From positions 248,001 to 312,000 of the forward strand of contig NW_026251416.1 of assembly GCF_025118155.1 (NCBI RefSeq): a stretch of 64,000 nucleotides of DNA. The letters are read 5' to 3'. The notes beneath the pieces were generated by a model. It saw only the letters and a program-made list of their open reading frames with translations. It was not told the DNA's origin and ran no database searches. This document shows positions 23,330-36,242 of this stretch, piece after piece (within the stretch, counting starts at the first letter, position 1; each line of letters opens with the position of its first letter). The DNA is from Cokeromyces recurvatus. Lineage: Eukaryota; Mucoromycota; Mucoromycetes; Mucorales; Mucoraceae. A program made the translations under genes and the position numbers.

Positions 23330-26300
23330 CACAAGAAATACCCGAAGATACATCAGAACCATCAACACCAACCTCGCATACTATTATTCGTTTTAGCAAA
23401 CCCAAACAGAAACCAGAAGAAAGTAAGTGGCATAGTGCATACATCTATTTTTTATTCTCAAAAAAAAAAAAATTAAACCTACAATTTATAGAATCCAAGA
23501 CTCATAAGAAAACAAACAATATTTATATTAAAACTGAAAATCTTTCACAAGATATACCAGCCACTGAACCTTCTGTAGAAGCTATTTCTTCACCTATTTC
23601 TATTGATTCAGCAAATCATATAATGGATAATGAACAAGTAATAACAAAGCCAGTTGAAGAAAAAGTCGTACAAAGACCTCCTTCTCCACCACCTAAACCG
23701 AAATATAAAAAAGTAGTCGATAATGTTACTGCTGAAGAACTCAAGAAATGCAGACGTGTTTTTAATAAATTAAACAAGAGCCCTTCTGCCTTATTATTTA
23801 CTCAACCTGTAGATGAAGTTTTGGATGGTGCACCAGGATATTATGAAATAATTAAGTAAGTTTTAAATTATGTAATAATGTTAGGGGAAAAAAAAAACTC
23901 ATTTATTTATCAATTTTTATCTTAATATGTGTAGAAAACCAATGGATTTAGGTTTAATTAAAAGAAGGTTGGAAAATAAGGAATATAGTTCGTTTAATCA
24001 GTTTGAAGATGATATACGTTTAATGTTAAATAATTGTTTTACATATAATGGACCAGGATCGTATGTTTACAACGAAGGCATGGCTTTAGAAGCAGTTTTT
24101 GAAAAGGAACTGGCTAATATGCGTGGTAAAGAAGACGACGAGACTCAAAATATGACCATTGTTGAAAACCCTGTAAATAATGCCCATCATAGCCCTCCTC
24201 CTATTACAACACCAACGACTGTTGTTATTAAACCGCCTAAACCTGTTAAAACTAAATCTATTACTACTGTTGTATCATCTAAACCTTTAGAAAAACCCTC
24301 TAAAGAGGAAAAGAAAGGATCTATTCCATCTGAGGACACTACAACAATTACAGGCACTACTTCTTTAACGACAACAGTATCAGCAGGAGCCAATAAGAAT
24401 ATATCCCGTATGAGTGAAAAGGAAAAGATGGAGGCTTTACTTCAAAAGACAATGACAAATCCACATGCATTTGAATTCTTACGTCCTGTTGATCCTATAA
24501 GACAGGGAATTCCTCATTATACAAAAATCATCAAAACGCCTATGGATTTAGGTACAATTAAAAGTCGGTTAAAGAATAATCATTATATAAATGCTCAAGC
24601 AATGGATTCTGACGTACGCTTAATGCTTAATAATTGTTATACCTTCAATCTTCCTAATACATATGTCTATAATGAAGCAAAGCAACTTGAAGAGGCTTAC
24701 ACTAAAGAATGGAAATATTATTTCAGTACTAATACAACTACGGATGCTCGACGAGAATCATTTTCGAAAGCAAAAGAGAAACAAGAAGCTACTACTACTG
24801 TTATTCCTACAACACCTACTGTGCCAACTACCATAAAAATTAAGGCACCTCAGGAAAAGACAAGTGCATCTTCAAAGTCCTCTAAAGCTGTTAATGATGT
24901 CAAGGCTGCTAATATGAATACCACAAGTGCTTCTGACTCTTCAAAGACATCTATTCAACTTACTGTGGGCTCAAGTACGGTCACACCTACATCTTCATCC
25001 ACAGCTACTAAACCATCAAATGCAGAAAAGGTGAAATTAAAATCAACTGCAGCTCTCATTAATCCCGCGATGAGTGATGACAATCGCAAACGATGTGATC
25101 GAATTTTCAAGAAGCTGTGGGCACATCAAGCGTCTCAACCCTTTTATGAACCTGTTGATGCAGTTGTCTTGAATATTCCTCAATATTATGAAGTCATCAA
25201 GCGTCCTATGGACCTGTCTACGATCCGAAAGAATTTGGATCAAGGAAAATATGAAACGATCTGGGAATTTGAACGCGATGTACGACAAATCTTTTGGAAC
25301 TGTTATGGCTTTAATGATCATAACTCATGGGTTGTTAAACAATGTCAAGCACTCGAAACATTCTTTAACCAGATCTGGTCTACAGAATTCGCTAATCCAG
25401 ATGCACTCAAGGGAGAAGAGAAACGAATTGCACAGAAGGTTGTTAATAAACTAACCTTACATGATGCTGCTGCTATCTTTAATGAGCCTGTTGATTTAGA
25501 GTCACTTCCAGATTATGCTCTTGTTGTTAAGCAACCAATGGATCTACGTACCATTTGGGAACGATTAGAAAGTGGTAAATATACCTCTTTGAAGAATCTT
25601 GATCAAGATATTCGACTTGTCTTCAAAAATTGCTTTACTTATAATGCTCCTGGTACTTTTGGACATGAGCAAGGTAAAAAGTTAGAGAAATATTATCATA
25701 ATATTGGAAGAGAGATGAGAGCTCGGATCAGTAACGCTAATGTCGTGAAACGACCTCATTCATCATCACCTGCGAAAACAACCCACGGTGAAGAGGAAGC
25801 CACTTTACCACCTGCAAAGAAAGTGAAGTCATCACATACTAGTCAAAAGCCAGCAATTACTATAGATACAACAGTAGAGCCTATGGAAATAGATTCTGTA
25901 CCCTCCGTAACTAAAACACCTTCAGTGACCAAATCGCCATCAGTGACCAAATCGCCATCAGTGACCAAATCGCCATCAGTAATCAAATCGCCATCAGTAA
26001 CCACCAAATCACCATCAATGATCAAATCACCATCAGTGACCAAATCACCATCAGTGACAAAGTCATCATCAATGACCAAATCATCTTTGGTAGCCAAATC
26101 GCCGTCTAGTTCTAAATCACCTTCAGTAACCAAGTCACTTGACAATAGCCCACCTGCTAAATTACATCCTACTTTACAAGCCAAGATGGAGTCACTGATT
26201 CATAGAATGATGAATCGTAAGGAATCTTTTGGTTTCTTGGAACCTGTAAGTTGCTTGGGTAATAATAATAATAATAATAATGTCTAATTCGCTTCTTTAT

Positions 26301-26933
26301 TAGGTGGATCCAATTGCTTTAAATATCCCACATTATCCTATGATCATTAAACATCCAATGGATCTTGGTACGATGCTTACAAAAGCGAAAGAAGGAGAAT
26401 ACAAGACAGTTAAGGAATTTGAGAGTGATATGCGACTGATTTTCACCAACTGCTATACATTCAATGGCTTTGATCATCTTCTCTCACAAAATGCAAAAAT
26501 TTTAGAAGGTATTCTGAATAAAGAAATACCTAATCTACGACGTAAGGAAGAACAGCTTAAGGCATCCCCGACTCAACTTGCAGAGCTTAAGAAATACAAA
26601 TCCGTCTTGGATAAGTTACGTGATCATCCACATTACTATGCATTTGGGGCGCCTGTAGACGTTGAACTGTTACAGATTCCAACTTACTATGACATCATTA
26701 AACACCCTATGGATTTTGGTACAATTCGAAAACGATTAGAGAGTGGCAAATACCAAGATACAGATGAGATCTTAAAGGACGCGAAACAAGTCTTTATCAA
26801 TTGTTATTTGTTTAATTTACCAGATGATGTTGTCACGAAGATGGGACAAGAATTACAAGAAGAATTTAATAGGTTATGTAAAGCGAGAGGGCTTCGTACG
26901 ATTGAGATAGATATGGCAAAAGATGTAGTATAA
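19028..26933 (+). CDS. TAF2: TFIID subunit TAF2 fused to six bromodomains
   Basis: Thirteen exons: 19028-19053, 19151-19199, 19258-19330, 19402-19592, 19690-19750, 19820-20499, 20589-20918, 20987-23031, 23094-23217, 23329-23422, 23492-23855, 23935-26245, 26304-26933. All 12 junctions are GT-AG and keep one frame, giving about 2,325 residues. Residues 1-1193 are TAF2, an M1-aminopeptidase-like fold (YTVHQPLPGATRSWLPCIDR, FYTQEYGSYPFSDYKLVFVE). It lacks the HEXXH zinc site, as expected of TAF2: where it should lie, the sequence reads ALAKQWFGIYI. It then has a helical repeat tail. Six bromodomains follow at about 1305, 1508, 1727, 1841, 2094 and 2209, each with a PMD(L/F) motif and the Asn that contacts acetyl-lysine (NNCFTYN, NNCYTFN, NCYGFN, NCFTYN, NCYTFN, NCYLFN). 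A Ser-Pro-Ser-Val-Thr-Lys repeat separates the fourth and fifth. TAF2 contacts the Initiator; the added bromodomains would bind acetylated histones. The first exon is the least certain part. Confidence 0.85.
20541..20587 (+). repeat. T35A12 tract inside a TAF2 intron
   Basis: Thirty-five T followed at once by twelve A, the last of which is the A of the AG acceptor used at 20587-20588. The usual pyrimidine tract is thus separated from the AG by an A run. Confidence 0.9.
25905..26140 (+). repeat. coding minisatellite (Ser-Pro-Ser-Val-Thr-Lys)
   Basis: About a dozen copies of an 18-bp unit such as TCGCCATCAGTGACCAAA encode SPSVTK and near variants inside the bromodomain gene, between bromodomains 4 and 5. 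The first copies are almost identical, later ones diverged, as from recent slippage. SP(x)xK units resemble CDK and MAP-kinase sites and DNA minor-groove-binding SPKK motifs. Confidence 0.9.
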
Positions 26934-27078
26934 ACAACAACATAAATGTGTAAATAAAGAAAGATGAAATAAATACAAAAAATATATAAATAATAAAAAA
27001 AAATAAATAGTTTTTAATAACAAACAAACTACTTTTAATTAATATACACTTTTATTTTTTTTTTTTTTTTACTTTAAT

Positions 27079-30000
27079 TCAAATGGAAATAACACTTTCA
27101 GCCTTTTGTCTTTGACGCATACAATCTTGACGTACAGTTTGAAAGGCTGTTAGATACGTGACGACCATATGATCTTCTAAGCAAGTCTTTGAGATCAAGA
27201 CCTCTTCTGAAATCATAGGAGAAGAACGATGCAAACTAAAGGAGGGATCTTCTTTATGTTGTGTCGTTGATAAGACAGGTTCTGATTGACTTGAAAAGGG
27301 AGGTATTGGAAATCGTCTTTGCTGTTGTTGTTGTTGTTTCTCTATAGGTCGCTTTTGATTAGAGGCTCTTCGAAATTGGTAGACGGTACCGGGGACATAT
27401 AATAATGGATATCGTGGCTCTTTACCATGATAAATTTCTTTACGTCGTGTCTGAATGATGTTGAAACATTCTTTACGGGTCTTTGCGTTCGTCGTGACCT
27501 TGGTCGTACCACCAAGACCATCGACAGCAATAAGAGAGTCCATGATGAGCTCTTTGGCACAGGAAGCGGTTCCATACGAGAGACGAGCGACGAGATCATC
27601 ATGACAGACAAAGCTATCAATGTAATCACTGTATCTCTCAGAGAGATCATGTGAGACACTGGCCACAGGTGCATAACTGTAACAGTGAACTCGAAAGTGA
27701 GGGTTCTGGGAGAGCTCACGAAGTTGATCCAGGTGCTCGACCACCATCATGGTTAAAATCGCTGCTGTACCTGCACCTAATGAATGACCTGTGATGATAA
27801 AGGAAGAGATACGACGTTTATTTCTTTCTGTTTGTTCGCTTACGTAAAGATAAATTTGAGGAATAATCGTAGTAAATAGCCATTGTGCAGAGGCAAGCAT
27901 ACCGGCATGAACAAGACCACCTTTCCAAGGTCGATATTCACATACTAAATCTGTTATACAGTCATATAAACTCTAAATTGGAGATGATAATAATAGGAAA
28001 GAAAAACAAAAATGAGATCCCAATGCTTTTTAGTATCCTTTCCATTCATTATTTTACCCAAGTGCCTCGAATACCCAATACAACTGCTTCATGTGCTTGA
28101 TCATAAGAAATAAAATAACTAGGTTGAAATACAGCACCCTTTCGTAATCCATATTCATAACCTAGCAAATCTTTTTGAGGAATTTTCAAGTATCTAACAA
28201 TGGCTTCTTTATTTGACTTTGTCTTCATGACATCTAACAAACTATGTAAGTTATTATTTATTATAGAGGAGTTTTTTTCTTTTTTTTTTCTTGTACCTTT
28301 TAAATATTTCGCATAATCACCTAAATAAGATATACCACGCCAACCCTATTTATAAGTGAGTAAAAAAAAAAAAAAAAAAAAAAAAAGGCAAACATGATAT
28401 CTTACATATGCAATAATAGCATGTCCTAAAAAATAATAGGCCTCGTCCAAGAATTTTAAATCTGTCACCTTTTCAGCAGGTGGCGCTCTTTGTATAAATA
28501 TTATAAAAGAAAAAAAGGTGGGTAAGTAGGTTATGATGATGATAAAAATTGATTCGATTTTACCTTGGAATATCAGCATAAAATTGTTGCAAAAGTGATA
28601 AAGAAGAGATTAATTGTAAAATTGTAATTTTAAACCCTTGACCCTATATATATATATATAAATATCTATTAACATGAAAGAATGCTCTATAAATCTCTAG
28701 TTCAGATCCTACAAATGCATTAAATATCTTCACTACAGCTCTTAATAAGATTCTTGTTTGCTGACTGACCACCATACCAATCATACGATCTAAACTCGGA
28801 TGCGAAATAGCTACTTCATCAAATGTCTCATTCATCCAACGGAAGGCAAAGTTTTTATCACCAAAGTTATGACTTTTAATACTGGCAGTATCGGATTCCA
28901 TATCTCCTCCTTTCTTCTTCTTCTTTGTCTCAACATCTGTTCGTGGAAAGGAAATATGATGTTGATCAAGGTCAATACGCTGCTGAAAGAGATTTTCAAC
29001 TGTTTCCTCTGGGATTACATTTGTTTTTGTAGGCTTAGGTGTAGTAGGACTTGCGGTGGTGAGATGATCAACCAAGATTAAATGAGGTTCTACTGCATCA
29101 TGATAACCTTCACATTCATCTGCTGTACTGCAACTTATATCGCTACTATTGGATGAAACAGCATGTGATGTTGTACGACAACTACTACTCTTTCTCGAAG
29201 TGGATGTTGTCAGGAAGGAAGAAGAAGAGGTAGTAGAAGAAAGAATAGGATTAAAATGAAAGGCCGATAAAGTATCAGAGTGATTACTATCTTCTTGAGG
29301 ATATTGAAATGAATAACGGATTCTAACTTGAATGGAGCCAATATAAGGTGTCATTGAATGTTGACTATGACTTGGATGTAATTGATAAGGAGGTGGTATA
29401 TCATCTTCTTCATTTGGTGTGATTGGTGTATGATCCTTTCTTATTTTATGATGATAATATCTTGACATGTTGGGTATATGTGATTTTAAGAATGTATGTG
29501 GTAATTGAATATGAGCGGGTAAATATCTTTTAACGTGATATTCATACATTGGTATAAAGCTGTAAGTGAGTAAGTGTGTATATATGTACATATACATATT
29601 AGTATTAGTATTGGTATCATAAATAGAATCAATATTAGATATTTACGTGATAAAGACATCATCTCTATTCTTTAGTTTAGCAATTTTTAACTTGGCTTTA
29701 CCAATATGTTTAGTTTTTGATCTCCATGTTTTACCCTTATCATACAAATCAAGCTATATACATTATAGAGAGGGAAAGAAAGACGTTAATATATATTAAA
29801 ACACATGCAATATATATATATATGTATAACTTTACTTCAATCGTATCAAATAGTTGATTATGGTATGAAATAGTAAATAAAAAGCCTTCATTCCAATTTC
29901 CATTAGGATCTTTTGACTTTGAAGAAAAATAATGTTGAGATCCCATACGAAGTCTTATGAAAGGTCTTTTTACAGGAACATCACTTCGAACATTTAACAA

Positions 30001-30194
30001 GTCAATCTAAATAAAAAAACATCATTTTAATTATAAATCTACATTGTATGTGTTATTCATGTATTTACTTGAAGCTTTCCAGGAGGTATTTGATTTGATG
30101 TTGTCTGAATTGCTTCTCGTCTATCCCATTCTTCTTTTAGTTTTTGTAAGTCGGGAAGCGAAAGCCTTTTAGAAAGTGGGGTATTCGGAGTCAT
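27079..30194 (-). CDS. C2-domain class 3 lipase (sn-1 diacylglycerol lipase-like)
   Basis: Multi-exon minus-strand gene, ATG at 30192-30194 (MTPNTPLSKRLSLPDLQ), stop at 27079. The N-terminal region is a C2-like domain (VKRPFIRLRMGSQHYF, WNEGFLFTISYHNQLFDTIE) that could target membranes. A disordered Ser/Thr-rich middle follows. The C-terminal half is a lipase-3 domain: FISYDQAHEAVVLGIRGTW, then the nucleophile elbow ITGHSLGAGTAAILT (GHSLG), SYAPVASVSHDLS, and DDLVARLSYG with the acid. The general plan matches sn-1-specific diacylglycerol lipases, which release a fatty acid from diacylglycerol. Unlike animal DAGL alpha no four-helix membrane bundle is evident. A late catalytic His is expected near CLEDHMVVTYL. 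A Gln run lies close to the C-terminus. Convergent with the TAF2-bromodomain gene, 145 bp apart. Confidence 0.85.
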
Positions 30195-30884
30195 TTTGGT
30201 ATATAATAGAGAGAAGAATAAATAAATAAATAAATAAAAAAAAAAGGAGTAGAATAATAAATTTGCTTTATCAAGTTTTTTTTTTTTTTGTTTTTGATTT
30301 TCCGTATTTTTTTTTCATTTCATCACTTGAAAGTAGTAAAAAGAAAGAAAAGTAAACCGAAACAGAATTAATAGAAAAAATCCAAAATGATTTAGACAAA
30401 TTAAGAAAATAAGAGAATATATCAAGTGAAATGCTTTCTTATCAAATAGATGCTTACAGTTTCTAACAGTGTCCATAAAACATTTATATCCAATTTGAAC
30501 ATAATCAAAATAGGTATATAAAGGAGAACACCATATATGGAAATTACTCTTGTTAAGATACCTTCATTTTCTAGATAAAAAAAAAATATAAGACTGATGA
30601 TATAATTATTAAAATGATTCAAAGTCATAACTACGAGATAAATAAAAATAATGTGCCTGAATTAATGTGTTTTTTCTTTTCTAAACCTTACTTGGAAAAC
30701 AATAGAAAAAAAAAAAAAAAAAAAAAAAATACTACACACAGCATATTAAAATTAATTTTTACCACAAAAACATATAAATTTTTTTATTATTTATATCTTT
30801 TTAAATGCTTAAATTAATGAGAAAATAAAATATGCTTATTTTTCTAAGAAAAAAAATGAAAGAGAATGATAAAAAGAAAATTAT
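30195..30884. other. spacer with one exon-like piece
   Basis: About 690 bp. A minus-strand stretch around 30463-30572 lies between an acceptor-like TTTATCTAG and a donor-like GTAAGC and encodes a hydrophobic run (GVLLYIPILIMFKLDINVLW); no adjoining exons were found. The rest is A/T homopolymer. The part next to 30194 is the lipase promoter. Confidence 0.35.
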
Positions 30885-31594
30885 TTACAAAACGTTCTTG
30901 TTGTTCAAGTAGTCCAAGGCTTCAACGATACGGTCAACCATGGAAGTTTCAGCAGCACGAATGAAGACACGAGGATCGTAGTACTTCTTGTTAGGCTTGT
31001 TGGCACCTTCGGGGTTACCAACTTGACCTTGAAGGTAGTCCTTGTTCTTTTCGTAGAAGTCACGGAGACCCTTCCAGTAAGCCCATTGAGTATCAGTATC
31101 GATGTTCATCTTGACAACACCGTTGCTAAGGGCAGTCTTGATTTCTTCAAGAGTGGAACCAGAACCACCGTGGAAGACGAAGTAGACGGGCTTATCGTTT
31201 TCACACTTCAATTGTTCCTTAACATAAGCTTGGTGCTTACCGAGCAATTCAGGGTGGAGCTTGACGTTACCAGGAGCATAGACACCGTGGACGTTACCGA
31301 AGGCGGCAGCGATGGAGAACATGTCAGAGACTTCAGAGAAACGACGGTAGATTTCCCAGATATCTTCGGGTTGAGTGTAAAGAGCAGAGTTATCAACACC
31401 AGTGTTATCAACACCATCTTCTTCACCACCAGTGATACCGATTTCCATTTCAAGGAGACACTTCATGGGAGCCATACGCTTGAGGTACTTGAGACAGATT
31501 TCAATGTTTTCCTCAACGGGTTCTTCAGAGAGATCCAACATGTGAGAAGAGAAAAGAGGTTCACCGTGAGCCTTGAAGTATTCTTCATCAGCGG

Positions 31595-31648
<54 letters not shown>

Positions 31649-32452
31649 CAAGGACGGGGATACCGTAAGCCTTGGCAACGGAACGAACATATTGAGCACC
31701 AGCAACAGCACCAAGGATAGAAGCTTCTTGGTTCTTGTTATCAATGGCCTTACCAGCAACGAAAGCAGAACCACCGTTAGAGAATTGAATGATAATGGGG
31801 GATCTGTTCTTTCTGGCAGCTTCAAGAGCAGCATTGACAGTGCTAAATATTAAAAAAAATGAGTAAGTTAAAATGTTTACTTTTTTACAAAAAAAAAAAA
31901 ATAATGTGATTATCGTGTCATTATTATGCAAAATACATATGCACATAATATGTATACATATTCACATGAACTGCATTATTATTATTATTTTTTATGTATA
32001 AAAAAAAAATTTTTTTTATCCTATTATTTTCCCTAAGCACTGTGTTCTAATAATGACACACGGCAATGTAATAAGAAAAGTCCGAATTTACTTGACACAG
32101 GATAAAAAATTTTTTTTTTTTTTTTTACATAAAAAATAAAAAACTTTAACCCAGATTACCCTTTTAGCCAAAAAGGGGAGAATTACAATGCGAATATATA
32201 ATATGTGTGTATTACATAGAAAAAAAAACACGAAAAAAAAAGAAACTGATTCAAAAGATAATTTACCTGGTAGAAGTACAGTTAATAGCAGGGATAGCGA
32301 AGTTGTGCTTGTGAGCTATTTTAATTGAATAAGTAAAATAAATACACAAATAATGAAATGAAATAGATGTTAAATGACTTACCGTAGTCGAAGAGCTTCT
32401 TAACGTTGTCACCAGTAATGACACCAGCAGGAACAATATCCAAAAGACCCAT
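30885..32452 (-). CDS. FBA1: class II fructose-bisphosphate aldolase
   Basis: Three coding exons: ATG at 32450-32452 (MGLLDIVPAGVITGDNVKK), a short second exon (AHKHNFAIPAINCTST), then 31842-30885 ending LDYLNNKNVL. It is a zinc-dependent class II aldolase that splits fructose 1,6-bisphosphate into two triose phosphates in glycolysis. Zinc ligands and phosphate sites are visible: VLVHSDHCAKKL, LLEMEIGITGGEEDGV, AAFGNVHGVYAPGNVKL, VFHGGSGST, KMNIDTDTQWAYW. About 358 residues, the usual length. The codon choice (AAG, AAC, GTC, ACC, TTG) is much more biased than in neighbours, as expected for a very highly expressed gene. Intron 2 is 424 nt, far longer than others in the window. Confidence 0.97.
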
Positions 32453-33211
32453 TTTTACTTTTTATTTAAATTAAAATGTTTTAATACAAGAAAAAGAAGA
32501 AGAAGAATAAAGATTAAAATTCATGTTTATATAACTTTTTTTTTTTTTTATTTATTTATTTTAGCATCTATTCCAAATCTAGTTAAAAATGGTTTTACTT
32601 TTTTTTTTTTTTTGACAAGTGATCCGTTATAGATCAACTCGTATGATAAAAAAAAAAAAATCTGAATCCCCTGTGTTATCTATATTAACTCAGTTTCATA
32701 ATACACACGTTGTTTTATAATCACTAATACATATATAAAAAAAAAATTCGGTAGATAATAGCAACAATAATTGAAACAATTTAAAGAAATAGAAAAAGAG
32801 AAAAATATATGAAAAAGAAAGAAAATTTCTTTATCTCTTTTTTTCTCTTTCTCTCAAGCTCTTTTTTTTTTCCTTTTTTTTTTAACTACACTTTACTATT
32901 ATGACTGATCGATTGATTGTGAAAGATAAAAAGATGGGCTATTTTGATTAACAAAAAAAAAGAAAAAAGATTCTAATTCCGCCATTTTTGTTATTGCAAC
33001 TAACTGCTGTTGTTGCCGTTATCAGTCAAGTTAATCAGCCACTAAACATTAAATAGAATTATTTCTTTCTCCCTGGAGAAGAAGAAAAGAAATCATTACA
33101 TTTTTTTTTTTTGTAATTATTTATTTTATTTTGCTTATTTTTTTATATTATTTATTTATTTATTTTCTTTTTTTTTCTTTCTTTTTCTTTTTTTTTTCTT
33201 TTACTTTCTTC
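32453..33211. promoter_or_regulatory. upstream region of the aldolase gene
   Basis: About 760 bp between the aldolase start and the end of the E2 gene. It has alternating T and A runs and pyrimidine stretches just before the aldolase ATG, typical of strong fungal promoters. No defined factor site is assigned. The low-coordinate part serves the aldolase; the high-coordinate part is 3' of the E2 gene. Confidence 0.45.
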
Positions 33212-34180
<969 letters not shown>

Positions 34181-34987
34181 TTTATGATTCCTTGGTATTT
34201 ACTTGTATAGTTTATTTATAAAAATAGAAGGGAATGGATTTAAAGATTCACAAGATGATGAAATGAAGAGATTTAATCTAATGTTGAAATAAGAAAAAAA
34301 AAAAAAAAAATTTGTTGTGTGCGTAAACAGTACAGCAAATTTTTTCATTTGTCTTCGGGATGTATAAACAACGCGTACTGATTGGATAAAGTTTCGTGTT
34401 GAAAAAATAATAAAAAAAAAAAATATATGTACATAATTCCAACAACACGTTATTTTACATATACTGAAATATGCATCAATATGTACACAGAATTCAATTG
34501 AATCTATTGTTTGAAGGGCGAAACTTCAAGTTAAAAAATAAACCTTGAAGCCTTTTATACAATTTCTCTTTATCTATATACGACATGTATTAATAAAATG
34601 GTATTCCTTTCTTAAGGAGAAGGAGGTAAACGAAACTAAGCCGTAGTGAGATAATCTATTCTTAAATAACATAATTTGTTACTTGTGCATTAACAAGATC
34701 GGTCTGGAAAAATAAAAATAAAAGAACTAGAATAATATATAAAGTTTAATATATTCTTAACAGTGCATTTTTGTTTTCTTTTGCAGAGAGATCCTTTCTT
34801 TATCTTTATGCTTTAATTAAATATAAATACTAGTTTAGGGTTTATTATATATATTAATTAAAAAAAAGATAGATTGATATAAAATATGAAGTTTATTTCT
34901 TGTGACTTTATGAGATGCATATAGTAATATGATATATTATATACTACTACTACTACTACTTTCTCCCCTTTAATTTCTTTCTTTTGT
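34181..34987. other. spacer
   Basis: About 800 bp with A runs and no coding signal; includes the promoter of the E2 gene and a CTA triplet repeat near 34946-34961. Confidence 0.45.
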
Positions 34988-36066
34988 ATGATTTTTATTA
35001 GTATCATACTATCACTTATATTCACAGTAATTCATTTAGTATTATCAATAGACAATTTTATTCATATTCATATCCATCAGTTTGTAAATAATAAAGGAGC
35101 ATCAGGACTAGGTTCAGATATTGACGGTATAGGCAACTACTTTCAATGCCCAGAAATCTCGATAAATCATCATCTTACTTTAGGAGAGAAAGGAGGGGGG
35201 GGCTATTCAGTTTAGTTTATCATTCACACCCGATCACGATAATATAATATGTCGAGGTCAAATTATACCTTTACCCGTCGACAAGCCATTTTTTTTTTTT
35301 GGGAGGAGAGGGGCTCTCTATTTATTAGGGGCTCCTAACCATGGTCCATTCATGACATCTATTATCCTTGTCTATCAAAGATGGTACATAAATAACTACA
35401 ACAGTTAGCTTACTCAGATTAGCAAGAAGAGTAGAGAACATCATCGTTTAGACCCCATTTCATTTCATTTTATTTTATTTTATTTTACTTTGTTGATCAT
35501 ATGTGTTATATATATATATATATATATAAAACAGACTTAACCATCAAACACAGCCAAATCAATACGCATCTACTCTTTCTTTCAAATTCAAGAACTCGTT
35601 TTCGGGTTATTTCAAGAGGTGGGTAACTTTCTTTTTAAATATCAGCCCTGATGGAGCTGGTTACATACCTACTGTCATGCAAAGAAAGTTATTTAAAAAT
35701 GAGGCTAATTGGATAGAACGTGTTTAAAAAAAAAAGATATCTTTGACTCTATTCCTTATTGAGTGACACCTCTCTCTCTCTCTCTCCAATGACTTTACTC
35801 TGCCTCTTCAACCACTCTATTTCACTCAATCTAGGAATGGCTGTTGCCCTTTTTTTTTTTTTATCTTTAGTCTCAATCGACCTACGAGCAGACAACTTAT
35901 CCATAAGGGCTAACTTACCTTTTACATCCTCTATCAAAAATTTCTTTATTACCTACGCAGGAATATTTCAAAAAAAAAATGGACTTATAAAAGGGGTTAT
36001 ATGTTGATTTTCCATGCTCCTGCTCATGTCTTGGATCAAGGAAATCCTTTATGGGTCTTTAAAATA
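34988..36066 (+). pseudogene. secreted-protein-like gene interrupted by homopolymer frameshifts and stops
   Basis: ATG 34988 opens a signal-peptide-like N-terminus (FISIILSLIFTVIHLVLS) and continues to a run of eight G at 35174-35181, where the frame stops soon after (GYSV*). One G fewer would reopen a good frame (FSLSFTPDHDNIICRGQIIP, GALYLLGAPNHGPF) that meets a TAG at about 35409. A later block, 35535-35727, reads KFKNSFSGYFKRWVTFFLN then ISPDGAGYIPTVMQRKLF and ends in TAA. A last block ends at 36066 (MLIFHAPAHVLDQGNPLWVF). The pieces are protein-like and in order, but no single spliced frame joins them without indels. I do not recognise the family. It may be a pseudogene or a region with homopolymer sequencing errors. 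Confidence 0.45.
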
Positions 36067-36094
36067 GAAACACCCTAGATAGATACATACATAC

Positions 36095-36131
<37 letters not shown>

Positions 36132-36242
36132 CCAGTTTATTACTACTACTACTATTATTATTATTACATAAATGTTATAACGATGATGATGGTGATATAT
36201 ACATATACATATACATATATAGAAGATGTATATGGTGTATAT

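Noticed and set aside
25843..26184. 113-codon minus-strand repeat frame
   Set aside because: Antisense of the SPSVTK minisatellite inside the TAF2-bromodomain gene.
31023..31853. 276-codon plus-strand open frame
   Set aside because: It is the exact antisense of the aldolase coding exon; strong codon bias there leaves the opposite strand open. The two other long frames at 31208-31834 are the same effect.
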